Part shown: positions 1 through 8,673 of the stretch, in pieces | How positions within the stretch are numbered: the first letter of the stretch is position 1 | Layout of the letters: every line of letters begins with the position of its first letter | Assembly (NCBI RefSeq): GCF_002849715.1 | Contig: NZ_CP018863.1 | Coordinates: 4,030,001-4,094,000, forward strand | DNA: 64,000 nucleotides | Source of the DNA: Arthrobacter crystallopoietes | GTDB lineage: Bacteria; Actinomycetota; Actinomycetes; Actinomycetales; Micrococcaceae | Direction of reading: 5' to 3' | Position numbers and translations under genes: made by a program | Notes under the pieces: generated by a model | What the model saw: only the letters and a program-made list of their open reading frames with translations | What the model was told of the DNA's origin: nothing | Databases searched by the model: none

Positions 1-73
1 CGCGAGGCACAAGACCGCGGCGGCCGGCATGATCCGGCGCATCCTCGCGCCTAAGGGAGACACAGGTCAGAGC

Positions 74-1651
74 CTACTTGAGCTTCACTTTGGCCAGCAC
101 CATGTTGTGGTCGGATGCGGGGGTGGAGCGCAGCCGACCGTTGCGGTCGATGTCCAGGACGTTTTCGTAGGAGACGGTGCCGGCGATGTTCTTGGTGAAG
201 ATGTAGTCGATCCGTCCGAACGTGGATTTCTGCTGCTTCTTGAAGCTGTTGGTCGTGGGGTAAAGGAAGTCGGTCTTGGCGGCTGAGGAGGCGGTGTCGG
301 TCCAGCCCGCCTTGATCATGGCCTCGTGCGGCAGGTTCGAGGGTGTCACGTAGAAGCTCGAGTTCATGTCACCGCCGCTGACCACTGGGAGCTTGCGGAT
401 GTTGATGGCCTTCATCCGCTTTTCGATCAGCTGCATCGTCGAGGTCTTCGACACCGCGCCCTTGACCGGGAGCTTGGGGGAGACGTGGAAGGAGACGGCG
501 TAGAACTGCTTGCCGGTCTTCTTCGATTTCAGCAGGGCCCAGGCGGCGCCCCGTTGATCCTCGCCCTTGGCGACCGGGAGGGCGAAGGTGCCGCGCTTGA
601 GCAGCGTGTATTTGGACGTTTTGTAGGCGATCCGGTTCACGTACTGCTGGGTGCCGGCCTTCTCTGGAGTGCGGTCGAGTGCGTAGCCAGCCTTCTTCAG
701 GTGTCCCTGGAAGTCGGTCATCGCTTTGGTGTTCCTGGTGCCGGGGATATTCACATTCAGCGCCTCCTGCAGGAGGAGCACATCCGGGTTCTTGGCTTTG
801 ATGGTCCGCAGGTGGGTCATCTTGCGGGTGTTCCAGTGCGGGACGCTGATGCCGGAGAGTTTGCAGCTGGCGCAGAGCAGGTTCTGACTGGCCACGGTCA
901 GCGTCTCGGTGCCGCGGACCCCCGGCGCTGCCGGGTAGGCAGTGATGCGTGAGGACGTGCGGGTCTTGAAGGTCTTGTTGTGCGCCTGCACGCGGATGAA
1001 CGTCGGGTACGAGGACCGGGAACCGGCGGTGAGGTTCTTGATCGTGAAGCTGGTCCCGGTGATGTTTCGGTAGGTCCTGGGCCTCAGGGTCATGGCCATG
1101 TTGTCGGCGACCAGCACTGTGTAGTGGGTGGTGTACGCGGTCTTGTTCCAGCTGACCGTAATGCTGTCCGTGCCGCCCTTCGTCTTCAGCGGCGTGAATG
1201 CACCCGGGTAGTTGGCCCCGGTCATGGTCTTCAACGTCGCGGACCAGGGCGAACGATTCCATGTTCCCCACGGCTGGCCCTTGACGGGTGTGAGCGCACG
1301 GTACTGGATGTAGTAGGTGGTCGCGTTGGTGAGGCCGCCGATCCAGCGGCTGTTGACCTTCTCCTCGATTTTCGCGCCGACGAAGTCTGCGCGGGTGCCG
1401 TAGCGGACTTCCCAGCGTCCGACATCGCCGAACGCCGGCCACACGAGGGTCATACTGTTATAGCCCGGTGCGGCAGCGGTCTTCGGCGCCGGCAGGGGAG
1501 CCTGGCTTGAAGTGACGACTATGACTTTGCTCGCGGCAACGGCAGACGCAGAGGCAGCCGGTGCGGCAAAGGCTGTGCCGGGCACGGCAGCCGCGGTCAG
1601 GGAAGTGGTGAGCAGCACCGCGGCGGCTCGGCGCAGAAGAGAAGTTTTCAA
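74..1651 (-). CDS. Secreted FnIII / endonuclease-exonuclease-phosphatase family protein
   Basis: Predicted exported protein of about 525 residues. I chose a TTG start at 1651 because GGAG lies 7 bases upstream and the protein then opens directly with a signal peptide (LKTSLLRRAAAVLL, cleavage near AFA-AP, residue ~30). Two fibronectin type III-like repeats follow at roughly residues 55-240. The last ~280 residues are an EEP (DNase I/exonuclease III fold) domain: LLLQEAL carries the metal-binding Glu, GGDMNSS is the GDxN motif and SDHNMV near the end is the catalytic SDH motif. Known EEP enzymes cleave phosphodiesters in nucleic acids or lipids; the substrate cannot be told here. The in-frame extension to 1789 has no ribosome binding site and would bury the signal peptide. 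Confidence 0.85.
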   Translation of the reverse strand: MKTSLLRRAAAVLLTTSLTAAAVPGTAFAAPAASASAVAASKVIVVTSSQAPLPAPKTAAAPGYNSMTLVWPAFGDVGRWEVRYGTRADFVGAKIEEKVNSRWIGGLTNATTYYIQYRALTPVKGQPWGTWNRSPWSATLKTMTGANYPGAFTPLKTKGGTDSITVSWNKTAYTTHYTVLVADNMAMTLRPRTYRNITGTSFTIKNLTAGSRSSYPTFIRVQAHNKTFKTRTSSRITAYPAAPGVRGTETLTVASQNLLCASCKLSGISVPHWNTRKMTHLRTIKAKNPDVLLLQEALNVNIPGTRNTKAMTDFQGHLKKAGYALDRTPEKAGTQQYVNRIAYKTSKYTLLKRGTFALPVAKGEDQRGAAWALLKSKKTGKQFYAVSFHVSPKLPVKGAVSKTSTMQLIEKRMKAINIRKLPVVSGGDMNSSFYVTPSNLPHEAMIKAGWTDTASSAAKTDFLYPTTNSFKKQQKSTFGRIDYIFTKNIAGTVSYENVLDIDRNGRLRSTPASDHNMVLAKVKLK

Positions 1652-1965
1652 TGGGACGCTCCGGGTGACGAGGTGGGCTACAAAGGAGACACGCGCCGAA
1701 ACTCCGAAACCAGCCCCCGGAGAAAAGTATGGGGCAAAAACGGGGGATTGGGGAAACGCTAAACCGATGCAAATTGAAAGCAGTCGCACACTCTAAAAGG
1801 GCTGAAGACGCCGTGCCCATGTCCGGTTCCACAGCCTCGGTTCGGTCCGTTCTTCCTCCTGCGCGGTTCGATGAAGGCCATGAAGAGACGATGCTGCCGG
1901 GCCTTCCTACGGCCGTCGCACTTAGCCGGCGTGTGGATGAAAAGCACTTTCCCATGGCCGGAGGC
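1652..1965. other. Non-coding stretch upstream of the secreted EEP protein
   Basis: About 310 bases between the start of the secreted EEP gene and the tRNA-Leu terminator. Short frames on both strands have no recognisable protein and no ribosome binding site. It probably holds the promoter of the EEP gene, but I could not pick a convincing -35/-10 pair. Confidence 0.4.
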
Positions 1966-1974
1966 AACAAAAAA

Positions 1975-2000
1975 CCCCGGAAACCGTTAGGTTTCCGGGG
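1975..2000 (-). terminator. Terminator of tRNA-Leu
   Basis: Perfect 10-bp inverted repeat (1975-1984 with 1991-2000) around a 6-base loop. It is flanked on the left by an A-rich run (1966-1974), which reads as a U tract on the minus strand, and on the right by TTTT. It lies 10 bases past the 3' end of the tRNA, as expected for a Rho-independent terminator. Confidence 0.85.
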
Positions 2001-2010
2001 TTTTCTCCTG

Positions 2011-2094
2011 TGCGCGGAGGGGGACTTGAACCCCCACCCTCAATAAGAGGACTAGCACCTCAAGCTAGCGCGTCTGCCATTCCGCCACCCGCGC
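2011..2094 (-). tRNA. tRNA-Leu (anticodon GAG)
   Basis: Read on the minus strand, this 84-base segment folds as a class II tRNA. The 7-bp acceptor stem is GCGCGGG with UCCGCGC (one G-U pair) and the discriminator is A. The anticodon stem CUAGC/GCUAG encloses the loop UUGAGGU, giving anticodon GAG. There is a long variable arm closed by CCUC/GAGG, and the T arm contains GGUUCAAGUCC. CCA is not encoded. The long variable arm and GAG anticodon identify tRNA-Leu, reading CUC/CUU codons. Confidence 0.95.
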
Positions 2095-2291
2095 AGGTGG
2101 TGTTTTCGCTCAGTTTCGGCGAACCGATTCCTTCGAAAGCAGCGAGAAAAACTCTAACACGTTTTGGCCGAAGTGTTTAATCGGGGAGATTCCTATCCTG
2201 CTGAGCCGCGTTTCTGTGACTTTTCGGCTGCCGCGCCGGGAGCAGATCGCTAGGCTGGAGCCAAGCACCCCCGTCAGCAAGGAGCCCGAAA

Positions 2292-3596
2292 ATGCCTGCC
2301 CTTCGTCCGCAAGATGAAGTTGTCCGCATCTGCCAGGAACTGATCCGGATCGACACCTCGAATTTTGGTGACAATGCGGGTCCGGGAGAGCGGGCAGCCG
2401 CCGAGTATGCGGCCGGCCTGCTGGAGGAAGTGGGTCTGTCCACGGAGATCTTCGAATCATCTCCGGGACGCGCTTCAGTCGTCACCCGCATGGCAGGGGA
2501 GGATCCTTCGGCAGACGCGCTGGTGGTCCATGGACATCTGGATGTTGTGCCGGCGCAGAAAGAAGACTGGCAGGTTGATCCCTTCAGCGGCGAGGAAAAG
2601 GACGGTCTAATCTGGGGCCGTGGAGCGGTGGACATGAAGGACATGGATGCCATGATCCTGTCCGTGGCCCGCGACATGGCCCGAACCGGAACCAAGCCGA
2701 AGCGCGACATCGTATTCGCTTTCTTCGCCGACGAAGAGGCCGGCGGCAAATACGGGGCTCGTTGGGCAGTAGATAACCGACCCGAGCTTTTCGACGGCGC
2801 CACGGAAGCGATTTCGGAAGTCGGTGGGTTCTCTGCCAACATCGGCGGGAAACGTGCCTACCTGCTCCAGACTGCCGAGAAAGGCATCGCATGGCTACGC
2901 TTGGCTGTCAGCGGGCGGGCTGGGCACGGCTCGCAGATCAACACGGACAACGCGGTGACCACGTTGGCAAGCGCCGTGGGCAGGATCGGCGCCCATCAGT
3001 GGCCCATCGAGCTGACGGACACGAGCCGACGGTTCCTGGACGGCGTAACGGAACTCACCGGCGTCGAATTCGATCCGGACAATCCGGACATTCTGCTCAA
3101 GGAATTGGGCACCGTGGCACGCTTCGTCGGTGCCACTTTGCAAAACACTTCCAATCCGACCGTGCTGAAAGCCGGCTACAAGGAAAACGTCATACCTGGC
3201 TTGGCCGAAGCCCGGATCGACGCACGGACTCTGCCGGGCCAGGACGAACTGGTGCTGGCCAAGATCCAGGAGCTGGCGGGGGAGGACGTCGACATCTCCT
3301 ACATCCACCAGGACTCGGCGCTCGAAGTACCGTTCGCGGGAAACCTCGTGGATGCAATGGTGGATTCGCTCAGGCATGAGGATCCGGACGCAGTGGTTCT
3401 GCCGTACACGCTTTCCGGCGGCACGGACAACAAGTCGCTGGCCAGGCTCGGGATCACCGGATACGGGTTCGCACCGCTGCAGCTGCCCGATGACCTGGAC
3501 TTCACCGGTATGTTCCACGGCGTGGACGAACGCGTTCCCGTGGACTCCCTGAAGTTCGGCACCCGGGTACTGCACCGGCTGCTGACCAGCTACTAG
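2292..3596 (+). CDS. M20 family metallopeptidase
   Basis: Cytoplasmic zinc-dependent amidohydrolase or peptidase of the M20/M25/M40 family, 434 residues, the usual length. The motif HGHLDVVPA (residues ~82-90) gives the first metal His, RGAVDMKD (~110-117) the bridging Asp, and ADEEAGG (~148) the Glu-Glu pair; SGGTDN and FHGVDE near the C-terminus complete the active site. AAGGAG sits 8 bases before the ATG. The stop is 14 bases before the acyl-CoA dehydrogenase start, so the two are probably co-transcribed. The family hydrolyses dipeptides, N-acyl amino acids or similar amides; the actual substrate is not evident. A second, separate M20 dipeptidase lies at 60723-62147. Confidence 0.9.
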   Translation: MPALRPQDEVVRICQELIRIDTSNFGDNAGPGERAAAEYAAGLLEEVGLSTEIFESSPGRASVVTRMAGEDPSADALVVHGHLDVVPAQKEDWQVDPFSGEEKDGLIWGRGAVDMKDMDAMILSVARDMARTGTKPKRDIVFAFFADEEAGGKYGARWAVDNRPELFDGATEAISEVGGFSANIGGKRAYLLQTAEKGIAWLRLAVSGRAGHGSQINTDNAVTTLASAVGRIGAHQWPIELTDTSRRFLDGVTELTGVEFDPDNPDILLKELGTVARFVGATLQNTSNPTVLKAGYKENVIPGLAEARIDARTLPGQDELVLAKIQELAGEDVDISYIHQDSALEVPFAGNLVDAMVDSLRHEDPDAVVLPYTLSGGTDNKSLARLGITGYGFAPLQLPDDLDFTGMFHGVDERVPVDSLKFGTRVLHRLLTSY

Positions 3597-3610
3597 CGCG
3601 GGACGGACCG

Positions 3611-4768
3611 ATGACCAAGACAGCCGAAGAGCTGCTGCCGGAGACGATGCTCGCCACATTCCGCTCCCGGGCGGCCGGCTATGACGAGGCCAACTCCTTC
3701 TGCCACGAGGACTTCGCTGATCTTCAGGCCGCGGACTATTTGAAGATGCTTGTGCCGGATGTCGACGGCGGGCTCGGCTACGGCCTGCGGCAGGCCTCCC
3801 TGGCCCAGCTCCGGCTGGCCAGTGCGGCCCCGGCCACGGCATTGGCTGTCAACATGCACCTGGTCTGGACAGGCGTCGCCCAGGTGATGCGGGCCCGCGG
3901 GGACCGGAGCCTGGACTTCGTGCTCGAAGAAGCAAGCCGGGGTGAGATTTTCGGATTCGGCGTATCCGAAGCCGGAAACGATCACGTGCTGTTCGACTCC
4001 ACCACCGTCGCTGCGCCACAGGACGACGGCGGCTACTCCTTCACGGGAACCAAGGTTTTCACCAGCCTCTCGCCCGTATGGACGAGGCTGGGAACTTTCG
4101 GGCGCGACGACGACGGCGACGAACCACAGCTGGTCTGGGCCTTCATCGACCGCGAAGCACCCGGCTACCGCATCAAGGACGACTGGAACACGCTTGGCAT
4201 GCGGGCCAGCCAGTCGAATACGACGGTGTTGGACGGCGTACGCGCCCGACCCGAACGGGTCTTCCGGAAGCTGCCGGTCGGGCCGAACCCGGACCCGCTG
4301 ATCTTCGGCATCTTCAGTTGCTTCGAAATCCTGCTGGCCTCCGTCTACGCCGGCATCGGGGCGCGAGGGGTGGAGCTGGCGGTGGAGAACGTCCGCCGGC
4401 GGACATCCCTGAAGACCGGCAGGAGCTACGCGCAGGATCCGGACATCCGCTGGCGCATAGCCGATGCTGCGATCGAAATGGACGGGCTCTACCCGCAGCT
4501 GGAATCCATCGCCCGGGATGTAGACACTCTCGTCGACCACGGACCGATGTGGTTCCCCAAACTGGCGTCCGTCAAGGTTAGGGCGACCGAAACGGCGAAG
4601 CGCGTCGTCGAGCACGCGGTAAGGGTCTCCGGGGGCGGCGGGTACTACCGCGGCAGCGAGCTGGAGCGCTTGTACCGGGATGTGCTGGCCGGGCTTTACC
4701 ACCCCTCGGACGACGAATCAGCGCACGGCACAGTGGCCAACGCCTGGCTTGGCCCTATCGAGGACTAG
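3611..4768 (+). CDS. Acyl-CoA dehydrogenase family flavoprotein
   Basis: 385-residue FAD enzyme of the acyl-CoA dehydrogenase superfamily. The middle domain has FGVSEAGND (residues ~116-124) and a FTGTKVFTS strand, both typical of flavin and substrate contacts, followed by WNTLGMRASQS; the C-terminal helical domain includes the VSGGGGYYRGS segment. The sequence looks closer to the acyl-CoA dehydrogenase/flavin-dependent monooxygenase branch (SfnB/DszC-like) than to classic fatty-acid beta-oxidation enzymes, because I do not see a clear catalytic Glu motif; this is a judgement by eye. GGGACGG precedes the ATG, and the gene directly follows the M20 peptidase. Confidence 0.8.
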   Translation: MTKTAEELLPETMLATFRSRAAGYDEANSFCHEDFADLQAADYLKMLVPDVDGGLGYGLRQASLAQLRLASAAPATALAVNMHLVWTGVAQVMRARGDRSLDFVLEEASRGEIFGFGVSEAGNDHVLFDSTTVAAPQDDGGYSFTGTKVFTSLSPVWTRLGTFGRDDDGDEPQLVWAFIDREAPGYRIKDDWNTLGMRASQSNTTVLDGVRARPERVFRKLPVGPNPDPLIFGIFSCFEILLASVYAGIGARGVELAVENVRRRTSLKTGRSYAQDPDIRWRIADAAIEMDGLYPQLESIARDVDTLVDHGPMWFPKLASVKVRATETAKRVVEHAVRVSGGGGYYRGSELERLYRDVLAGLYHPSDDESAHGTVANAWLGPIED

Positions 4769-4783
4769 GCCCCGCCGGACAGG

Positions 4784-5017
4784 TCAGACGGTGGCCTCGA
4801 CGCGCAGGACTTTCCGGCGCATCCAGTACTTGCGGCTGCCGCCCATGTAGAAGCGGGTCCGGATCAGGTCCCACTTGCCGTATTCGGCGTGCTCAGCCAG
4901 CGCCCGGCGGGCCTCCTTGACAGATTCGCCCTTATTGACCGTCAGCACAAGATATTCGTACTGGCGGAGGTGGTCGCGTTCGCGCTGGATGGAGCCGGTG
5001 CTAATTTGTTCTCTCAT
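4784..5017 (-). CDS. DUF5703 family protein
   Basis: Small conserved actinobacterial protein of unknown function, 77 residues from the ATG at 5017, which has GGAGG five bases upstream; an upstream ATG at 5050 lacks one. The core runs YEYLVLTVNKGES, RRALAEHAEYGKW and a basic RRKVLR end, matching the DUF5703 pattern as I remember it. It is convergent with the acyl-CoA dehydrogenase gene, with 15 bases between the stops, and divergent from the acidic protein at 5070. No catalytic motif or membrane segment is visible. Confidence 0.7.
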   Translation of the reverse strand: MREQISTGSIQRERDHLRQYEYLVLTVNKGESVKEARRALAEHAEYGKWDLIRTRFYMGGSRKYWMRRKVLRVEATV

Positions 5018-5069
5018 TGGCCCTCCAATCTCTTCACTTATTCTTCCCACAACCGCTAACGTCTACTAC

Positions 5070-5357
5070 ATGGCAATTGATCCGCGTGTCGCACTCCAGT
5101 CGTTTACAGCTGCCCTTGAGGAACATCTTGCCGCATCCGCCAGCCGGCGCGGTGAGGATGATCCTGCGGTGGAGGCCGCCTTCTCCTCCATAATGGAAAC
5201 CTTCGAAGCCTATGAAGACGCACTCTACGACGCGTACGGTGAAGTTACGCCGCTGGTCATTTACGACGAGTCCGAAGACGAGGACGACGACGGCGATGAC
5301 GACTATGAAGCGGTCATGGACCCCTTCGACGACGATCTGGAAATTGAGGAAAAGTAA
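5070..5357 (+). CDS. Conserved hypothetical acidic-tailed protein
   Basis: 95-residue soluble protein beginning MAIDPRVALQSF. The N-terminal ~65 residues look helical, and the tail is a run of Asp/Glu (SEDEDDDGDDD). I do not recognise a domain with an assigned function. The start is supported by TAACGT at 5057-5062, a TANNNT-type -10 hexamer seven bases before the ATG, so the transcript may be leaderless; there is no obvious Shine-Dalgarno sequence. An upstream extension of the frame would overlap the divergent DUF5703 gene and is unlikely. Confidence 0.65.
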   Translation: MAIDPRVALQSFTAALEEHLAASASRRGEDDPAVEAAFSSIMETFEAYEDALYDAYGEVTPLVIYDESEDEDDDGDDDYEAVMDPFDDDLEIEEK

Positions 5358-5388
5358 CCCCTCCCGCAGTTGAATTCCTATATAGGCA

Positions 5389-6321
5389 CTACGGTACCGA
5401 GATATCGTCGAGCGCAGAAGCGATCTCGGACGGGATGCTCTTCGGGGCAGCCTTGAGGATCTGTTCGAGCTGGTCGGGTGTCCTGGGACCGATCACGGCA
5501 GTGTCAATGCCGGGTTGTTCCAGCGTCCAGCCCAGTGCCAGCTCAAGCGGCTGCACATCCAGGCCACGGGCTGCGGTTGCCAGCGCCTCGGCGATCCTGG
5601 CGGGCCTTCCGGAAAGATAAGGTTCCACAAAGCCCGCCCTGTTTTCGGATGCTCCCCGCGAATCCGCCGGCGTGCCGTTCCTGTACTTGCCGGTCAGCAC
5701 ACCGCGGCCAAGGGGGGACCAGGCCATGACTCCGGTGCCCAATGCCCGCGCCGCCGGGATAACTTCCCGTTCTGCCGTGCGCTGGAGCAACGAGTATTCG
5801 GACTGTACGGCCACCAGCGGGACGGCACTGAGCGACACGGCACGGGCCAGTTGCCAGCCCGAGTAATTGGAAACTCCTACGTAACGCGCGCGGCCAGAAG
5901 ACACGGCGAACTCCAAGGCGGACAGCGTTTCTTCCAAGGGCGCGTTGTCGTCCCAAACATGCGCCAGCCATACGTCGAGATAGTCCGTGCCCAGACGAGC
6001 CAGGCTGGCGTCGAGAGAACGCAGCATTGCGCCGCGGGAGGTATCCACTTCCCTTGCGCCGTCGCGGCGGACCATCCCCGCTTTGGAAACCACCGTTACT
6101 TCCTGCCGAGGGACCAACTCGCCCAGAAACGCACCGATGATCGCTTCGCTGCGGCCTTCGGCATAAGCAGCCGCAGTATCGAGCAGCGACCCGCCTGCAT
6201 CCAGATAGGAGCGAAGCATCGTTGCCGCGCTCTCTTCGTCCGTCTCCTGGCCCCATGTCATGGTGCCTAACGACAGGCGCGGTACTTTCAGCCCACTTTG
6301 ACCTAACCGATTCTGCTCCAT
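5389..6321 (-). CDS. Aldo/keto reductase
   Basis: NADPH-dependent oxidoreductase of the aldo/keto reductase superfamily, about 310 residues from the ATG at 6321 (MEQNRLGQSGLKVPRLSLG). Visible features of the (beta/alpha)8 barrel are LGTMTWGQ, the catalytic Asp/Tyr segment LDTAAAYAEGRSE, LDVWLAHVWDD (where the family usually has LxxxHxxD), GVSNYSGWQLARA and the cofactor-binding IGPRTPDQLEQIL near the C-terminus. It resembles the YakC/Tas-like group acting on small carbonyls. The upstream in-frame extension to 6399 is not conserved AKR sequence. It is transcribed away from uppP. Confidence 0.88.
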   Translation of the reverse strand: MEQNRLGQSGLKVPRLSLGTMTWGQETDEESAATMLRSYLDAGGSLLDTAAAYAEGRSEAIIGAFLGELVPRQEVTVVSKAGMVRRDGAREVDTSRGAMLRSLDASLARLGTDYLDVWLAHVWDDNAPLEETLSALEFAVSSGRARYVGVSNYSGWQLARAVSLSAVPLVAVQSEYSLLQRTAEREVIPAARALGTGVMAWSPLGRGVLTGKYRNGTPADSRGASENRAGFVEPYLSGRPARIAEALATAARGLDVQPLELALGWTLEQPGIDTAVIGPRTPDQLEQILKAAPKSIPSEIASALDDISVP

Positions 6322-6474
6322 GGGCAAAAGCCTACGGCCTGCCACGCCGCAGGCGGGAACTGACCCGCGCATGAGTCTCGGATGTGGTAGGTAGCTCATA
6401 CCGTAGGAGGATCTTTGTCACGGCGGCTGTGTCCGGTTCTGCCGCAGCGGCGGTCGTGCTTTAAGGTCTAAGTT

Positions 6475-7299
6475 GTGACTTGGCTAGAAGCGGCCTTTCT
6501 GGGACTCATCCAGGGCCTGACCGAATTCCTCCCGATTTCCTCCAGCGCACATCTGCGCGTTGCGGGTGAACTCCTGCCGGGCGCCTCTGACCCCGGCGCC
6601 GCGTTTACCGCCATCACGCAGCTTGGCACGGAGACCGCAGTCCTGGTCTATTTCTGGAAAGACATCGTCCAGATCGTGAAGTCCTGGATCGGTTCCCTGA
6701 CCGGGAAGGTGCCGCGGAGTGATCCGGATGCCCGGATGGGCTGGCTCATCATTATCGGCTCCGTCCCCATCGGTGTGCTCGGCCTGCTCTTCGAGGACCA
6801 GATCGAAGGGTCCTTCCGGAGCCTGTGGATCGTGGCGACCATGCTGATCGTCTTCGGGTTGTTCCTGGCCATCGCCGACACAATCGGCAAGCAGGTCCGG
6901 ACTCTGGATAAGCTCAGTTATAAGCACGGCATCCTGTACGGTCTGGCCCAGGCGCTGGCGCTCATCCCGGGCGTCTCGCGTTCGGGCGGAACCATCACGG
7001 CCGGCCTCCTCATGGGCTACACGCGTGAGGCGGCCGCCCGGTATGCGTTCCTGCTGGCGGTTCCGGCGGTATTTGCCAGTGGGCTCTACCAGTTGGCCAC
7101 CAGCTGGAACGAGCCCGGACCGTACGGTGGTGGCGAAACCGCGCTGGCGACGCTGGTGGCCTTCGTGGTCGGTTTCGTCATCATCGGATGGTTCCTCAAG
7201 TACGTCTCAACCCGCAGCTACAAGCTCTTCGTCTGGTACCGGATTGCGCTCGGGTTGCTGCTGTACATCCTGCTTGGTATCGGCGTCATCAACGCCTAG
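6475..7299 (+). CDS. uppP: Undecaprenyl-diphosphatase
   Basis: Integral membrane enzyme (BacA/UppP family, 274 residues, the usual size) that dephosphorylates undecaprenyl diphosphate outside the membrane to recycle the lipid carrier of peptidoglycan synthesis. The signature [14 protein letters not shown] (residues ~13-26) contains the catalytic Glu and Ser residues, and PGVSRSGGT (~164-172) contains the second motif with the essential Arg. About seven to eight hydrophobic segments are visible. Translation starts at GTG 6475; TAAGGT at 6462-6467 lies seven bases upstream and there is no Shine-Dalgarno sequence, so the message may be leaderless. In other bacteria uppP confers bacitracin resistance when overexpressed. 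Confidence 0.95.
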   Translation: MTWLEAAFLGLIQGLTEFLPISSSAHLRVAGELLPGASDPGAAFTAITQLGTETAVLVYFWKDIVQIVKSWIGSLTGKVPRSDPDARMGWLIIIGSVPIGVLGLLFEDQIEGSFRSLWIVATMLIVFGLFLAIADTIGKQVRTLDKLSYKHGILYGLAQALALIPGVSRSGGTITAGLLMGYTREAAARYAFLLAVPAVFASGLYQLATSWNEPGPYGGGETALATLVAFVVGFVIIGWFLKYVSTRSYKLFVWYRIALGLLLYILLGIGVINA

Positions 7300-7361
7300 C
7301 AACGCCATAAGTACGACGGCGGTCCCCGCCGGACCGTGATTCTCACCGGAAGGAACAGCCA

Positions 7362-8624
7362 TTGTTTGGTTGGAATGCGCGCCCAGTGCCTCAGCTCGCC
7401 GGAGGCCGCAACACACTGGCCCTCTTTGATACGGCCGCGGGGGAGATGGTCCAACTGGATCCCGCTCCCACCGGTTCGTTGTATGTCTGCGGCATCACCC
7501 CCTACGACGCTACCCATATGGGCCACGCCGCCACCTATGTCAGTTTCGACCTGCTGAACCGCTACTGGCGCGACGCCGGCCGGGAAGTCCAGTACGTGCA
7601 GAACGTCACTGATATCGACGATCCGCTGCTGGAACGGGCGAACGCCACGGGGGTGGACTGGGAAGCACTGGCCAAGGACCAGACCAACCTCTTCCGCGAA
7701 GACATGGAGGCACTGAATGTGCTGCCGCCGGACCACTACATTGGTGCGGTGGAGTCCATCGAATGGATCATTCCGGCAATCGAGCAACTGATCTCCGAGG
7801 GGCTGGCCTACCGGGTGCCCGGCACTGGCGGCGAACCGGACGGCGACGTCTACTTCGATTCCGTCGCGGCTGCCGGTGAAGGCTGGCACAACGGCATGAC
7901 CTCGCGGCTGACCGAGGAGGAAATGCTGCCGCTCTTTGCCGAGCGCGGCGGCGATCCCGAACGACCCGGCAAGCGGCATCCCCTGGACGCACTGCTGTGG
8001 CGCGTGGCCCGCGAAGGCGAGCCGAAGTGGCCGGGAAGCTCGCTGGGCGAAGGCAGGCCCGGATGGCACATCGAGTGTTCCATCATCGCCCGGAAGTTCC
8101 TGCCGGAAACCTTTGATGTCCAAGGCGGCGGCTCCGACCTGAGCTTCCCGCACCACGAAATGAGCGCCGGGCATGCCTATGCCTTGACCGGAACGGAACT
8201 GGCACGCCACTTCGTGCATGCCGGCATGGTGGGCCTGGACGGCGAAAAAATGAGCAAGTCCAAGGGCAACCTGGTGCTCGTGTCGAAGCTTCGCTCGGAG
8301 GGCGTGGACCCGTCCGCCATCCGCACCGTGCTGCTGGGCCAGCATTACCGCAGCGACTGGTTCTGGACCGATGACCTGCTGCAGGAAGGAACCAAGCGCC
8401 TCGCGCGCTGGCGTTCCGCCGCAGGGAATTCGGACGAGGAATCAGCCGCCGCATTGGCCGACAGGATACGGGCGGCCTTGGCACAGGATCTGGATGCACC
8501 CGCGGCGCTGGCCGCCGTGGACGCCTGGGCCGCGGCCGCACCCGGCGGCAGCAGCCAAGAGGAATCGCCCGCCGGAACCCCCGTCGCCAAGGTGCTCGAC
8601 GCGTTGCTCGGCATCGTCCTTTAG
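7362..8624 (+). CDS. mshC: L-cysteine:1D-myo-inositol 2-amino-2-deoxy-alpha-D-glucopyranoside ligase
   Basis: Mycothiol biosynthesis enzyme that joins L-cysteine to GlcN-Ins using ATP. It is a paralogue of cysteinyl-tRNA synthetase without the tRNA-binding C-terminal region (420 residues). [16 protein letters not shown] (residues ~43-58) holds the zinc Cys and the HIGH-type motif, IECSII and HHEMSAGHA give further zinc ligands, and KMSKSKGN (~298) is the ATP-binding KMSKS loop. I chose a TTG start with AAGGAA upstream, since the first residues ([11 protein letters not shown]) fit known MshC N-termini. Its presence shows that the host makes mycothiol, consistent with the mycothiol-dependent isomerase-like genes at 43.5-44.8 kb. 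Confidence 0.93.
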   Translation: MFGWNARPVPQLAGGRNTLALFDTAAGEMVQLDPAPTGSLYVCGITPYDATHMGHAATYVSFDLLNRYWRDAGREVQYVQNVTDIDDPLLERANATGVDWEALAKDQTNLFREDMEALNVLPPDHYIGAVESIEWIIPAIEQLISEGLAYRVPGTGGEPDGDVYFDSVAAAGEGWHNGMTSRLTEEEMLPLFAERGGDPERPGKRHPLDALLWRVAREGEPKWPGSSLGEGRPGWHIECSIIARKFLPETFDVQGGGSDLSFPHHEMSAGHAYALTGTELARHFVHAGMVGLDGEKMSKSKGNLVLVSKLRSEGVDPSAIRTVLLGQHYRSDWFWTDDLLQEGTKRLARWRSAAGNSDEESAAALADRIRAALAQDLDAPAALAAVDAWAAAAPGGSSQEESPAGTPVAKVLDALLGIVL

Positions 8625-8673
8625 CGCTTCATGCTAAAGCCGGCCGGGCGGCGCCTTTTTGGCTGCCGCCCGG

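Noticed and set aside
369..1442. Long minus-strand frame of 357 codons inside the secreted EEP gene
   Set aside because: Arg/His/Pro-rich composition with no domain; it is the shifted-frame shadow of a well-supported gene on the same strand.
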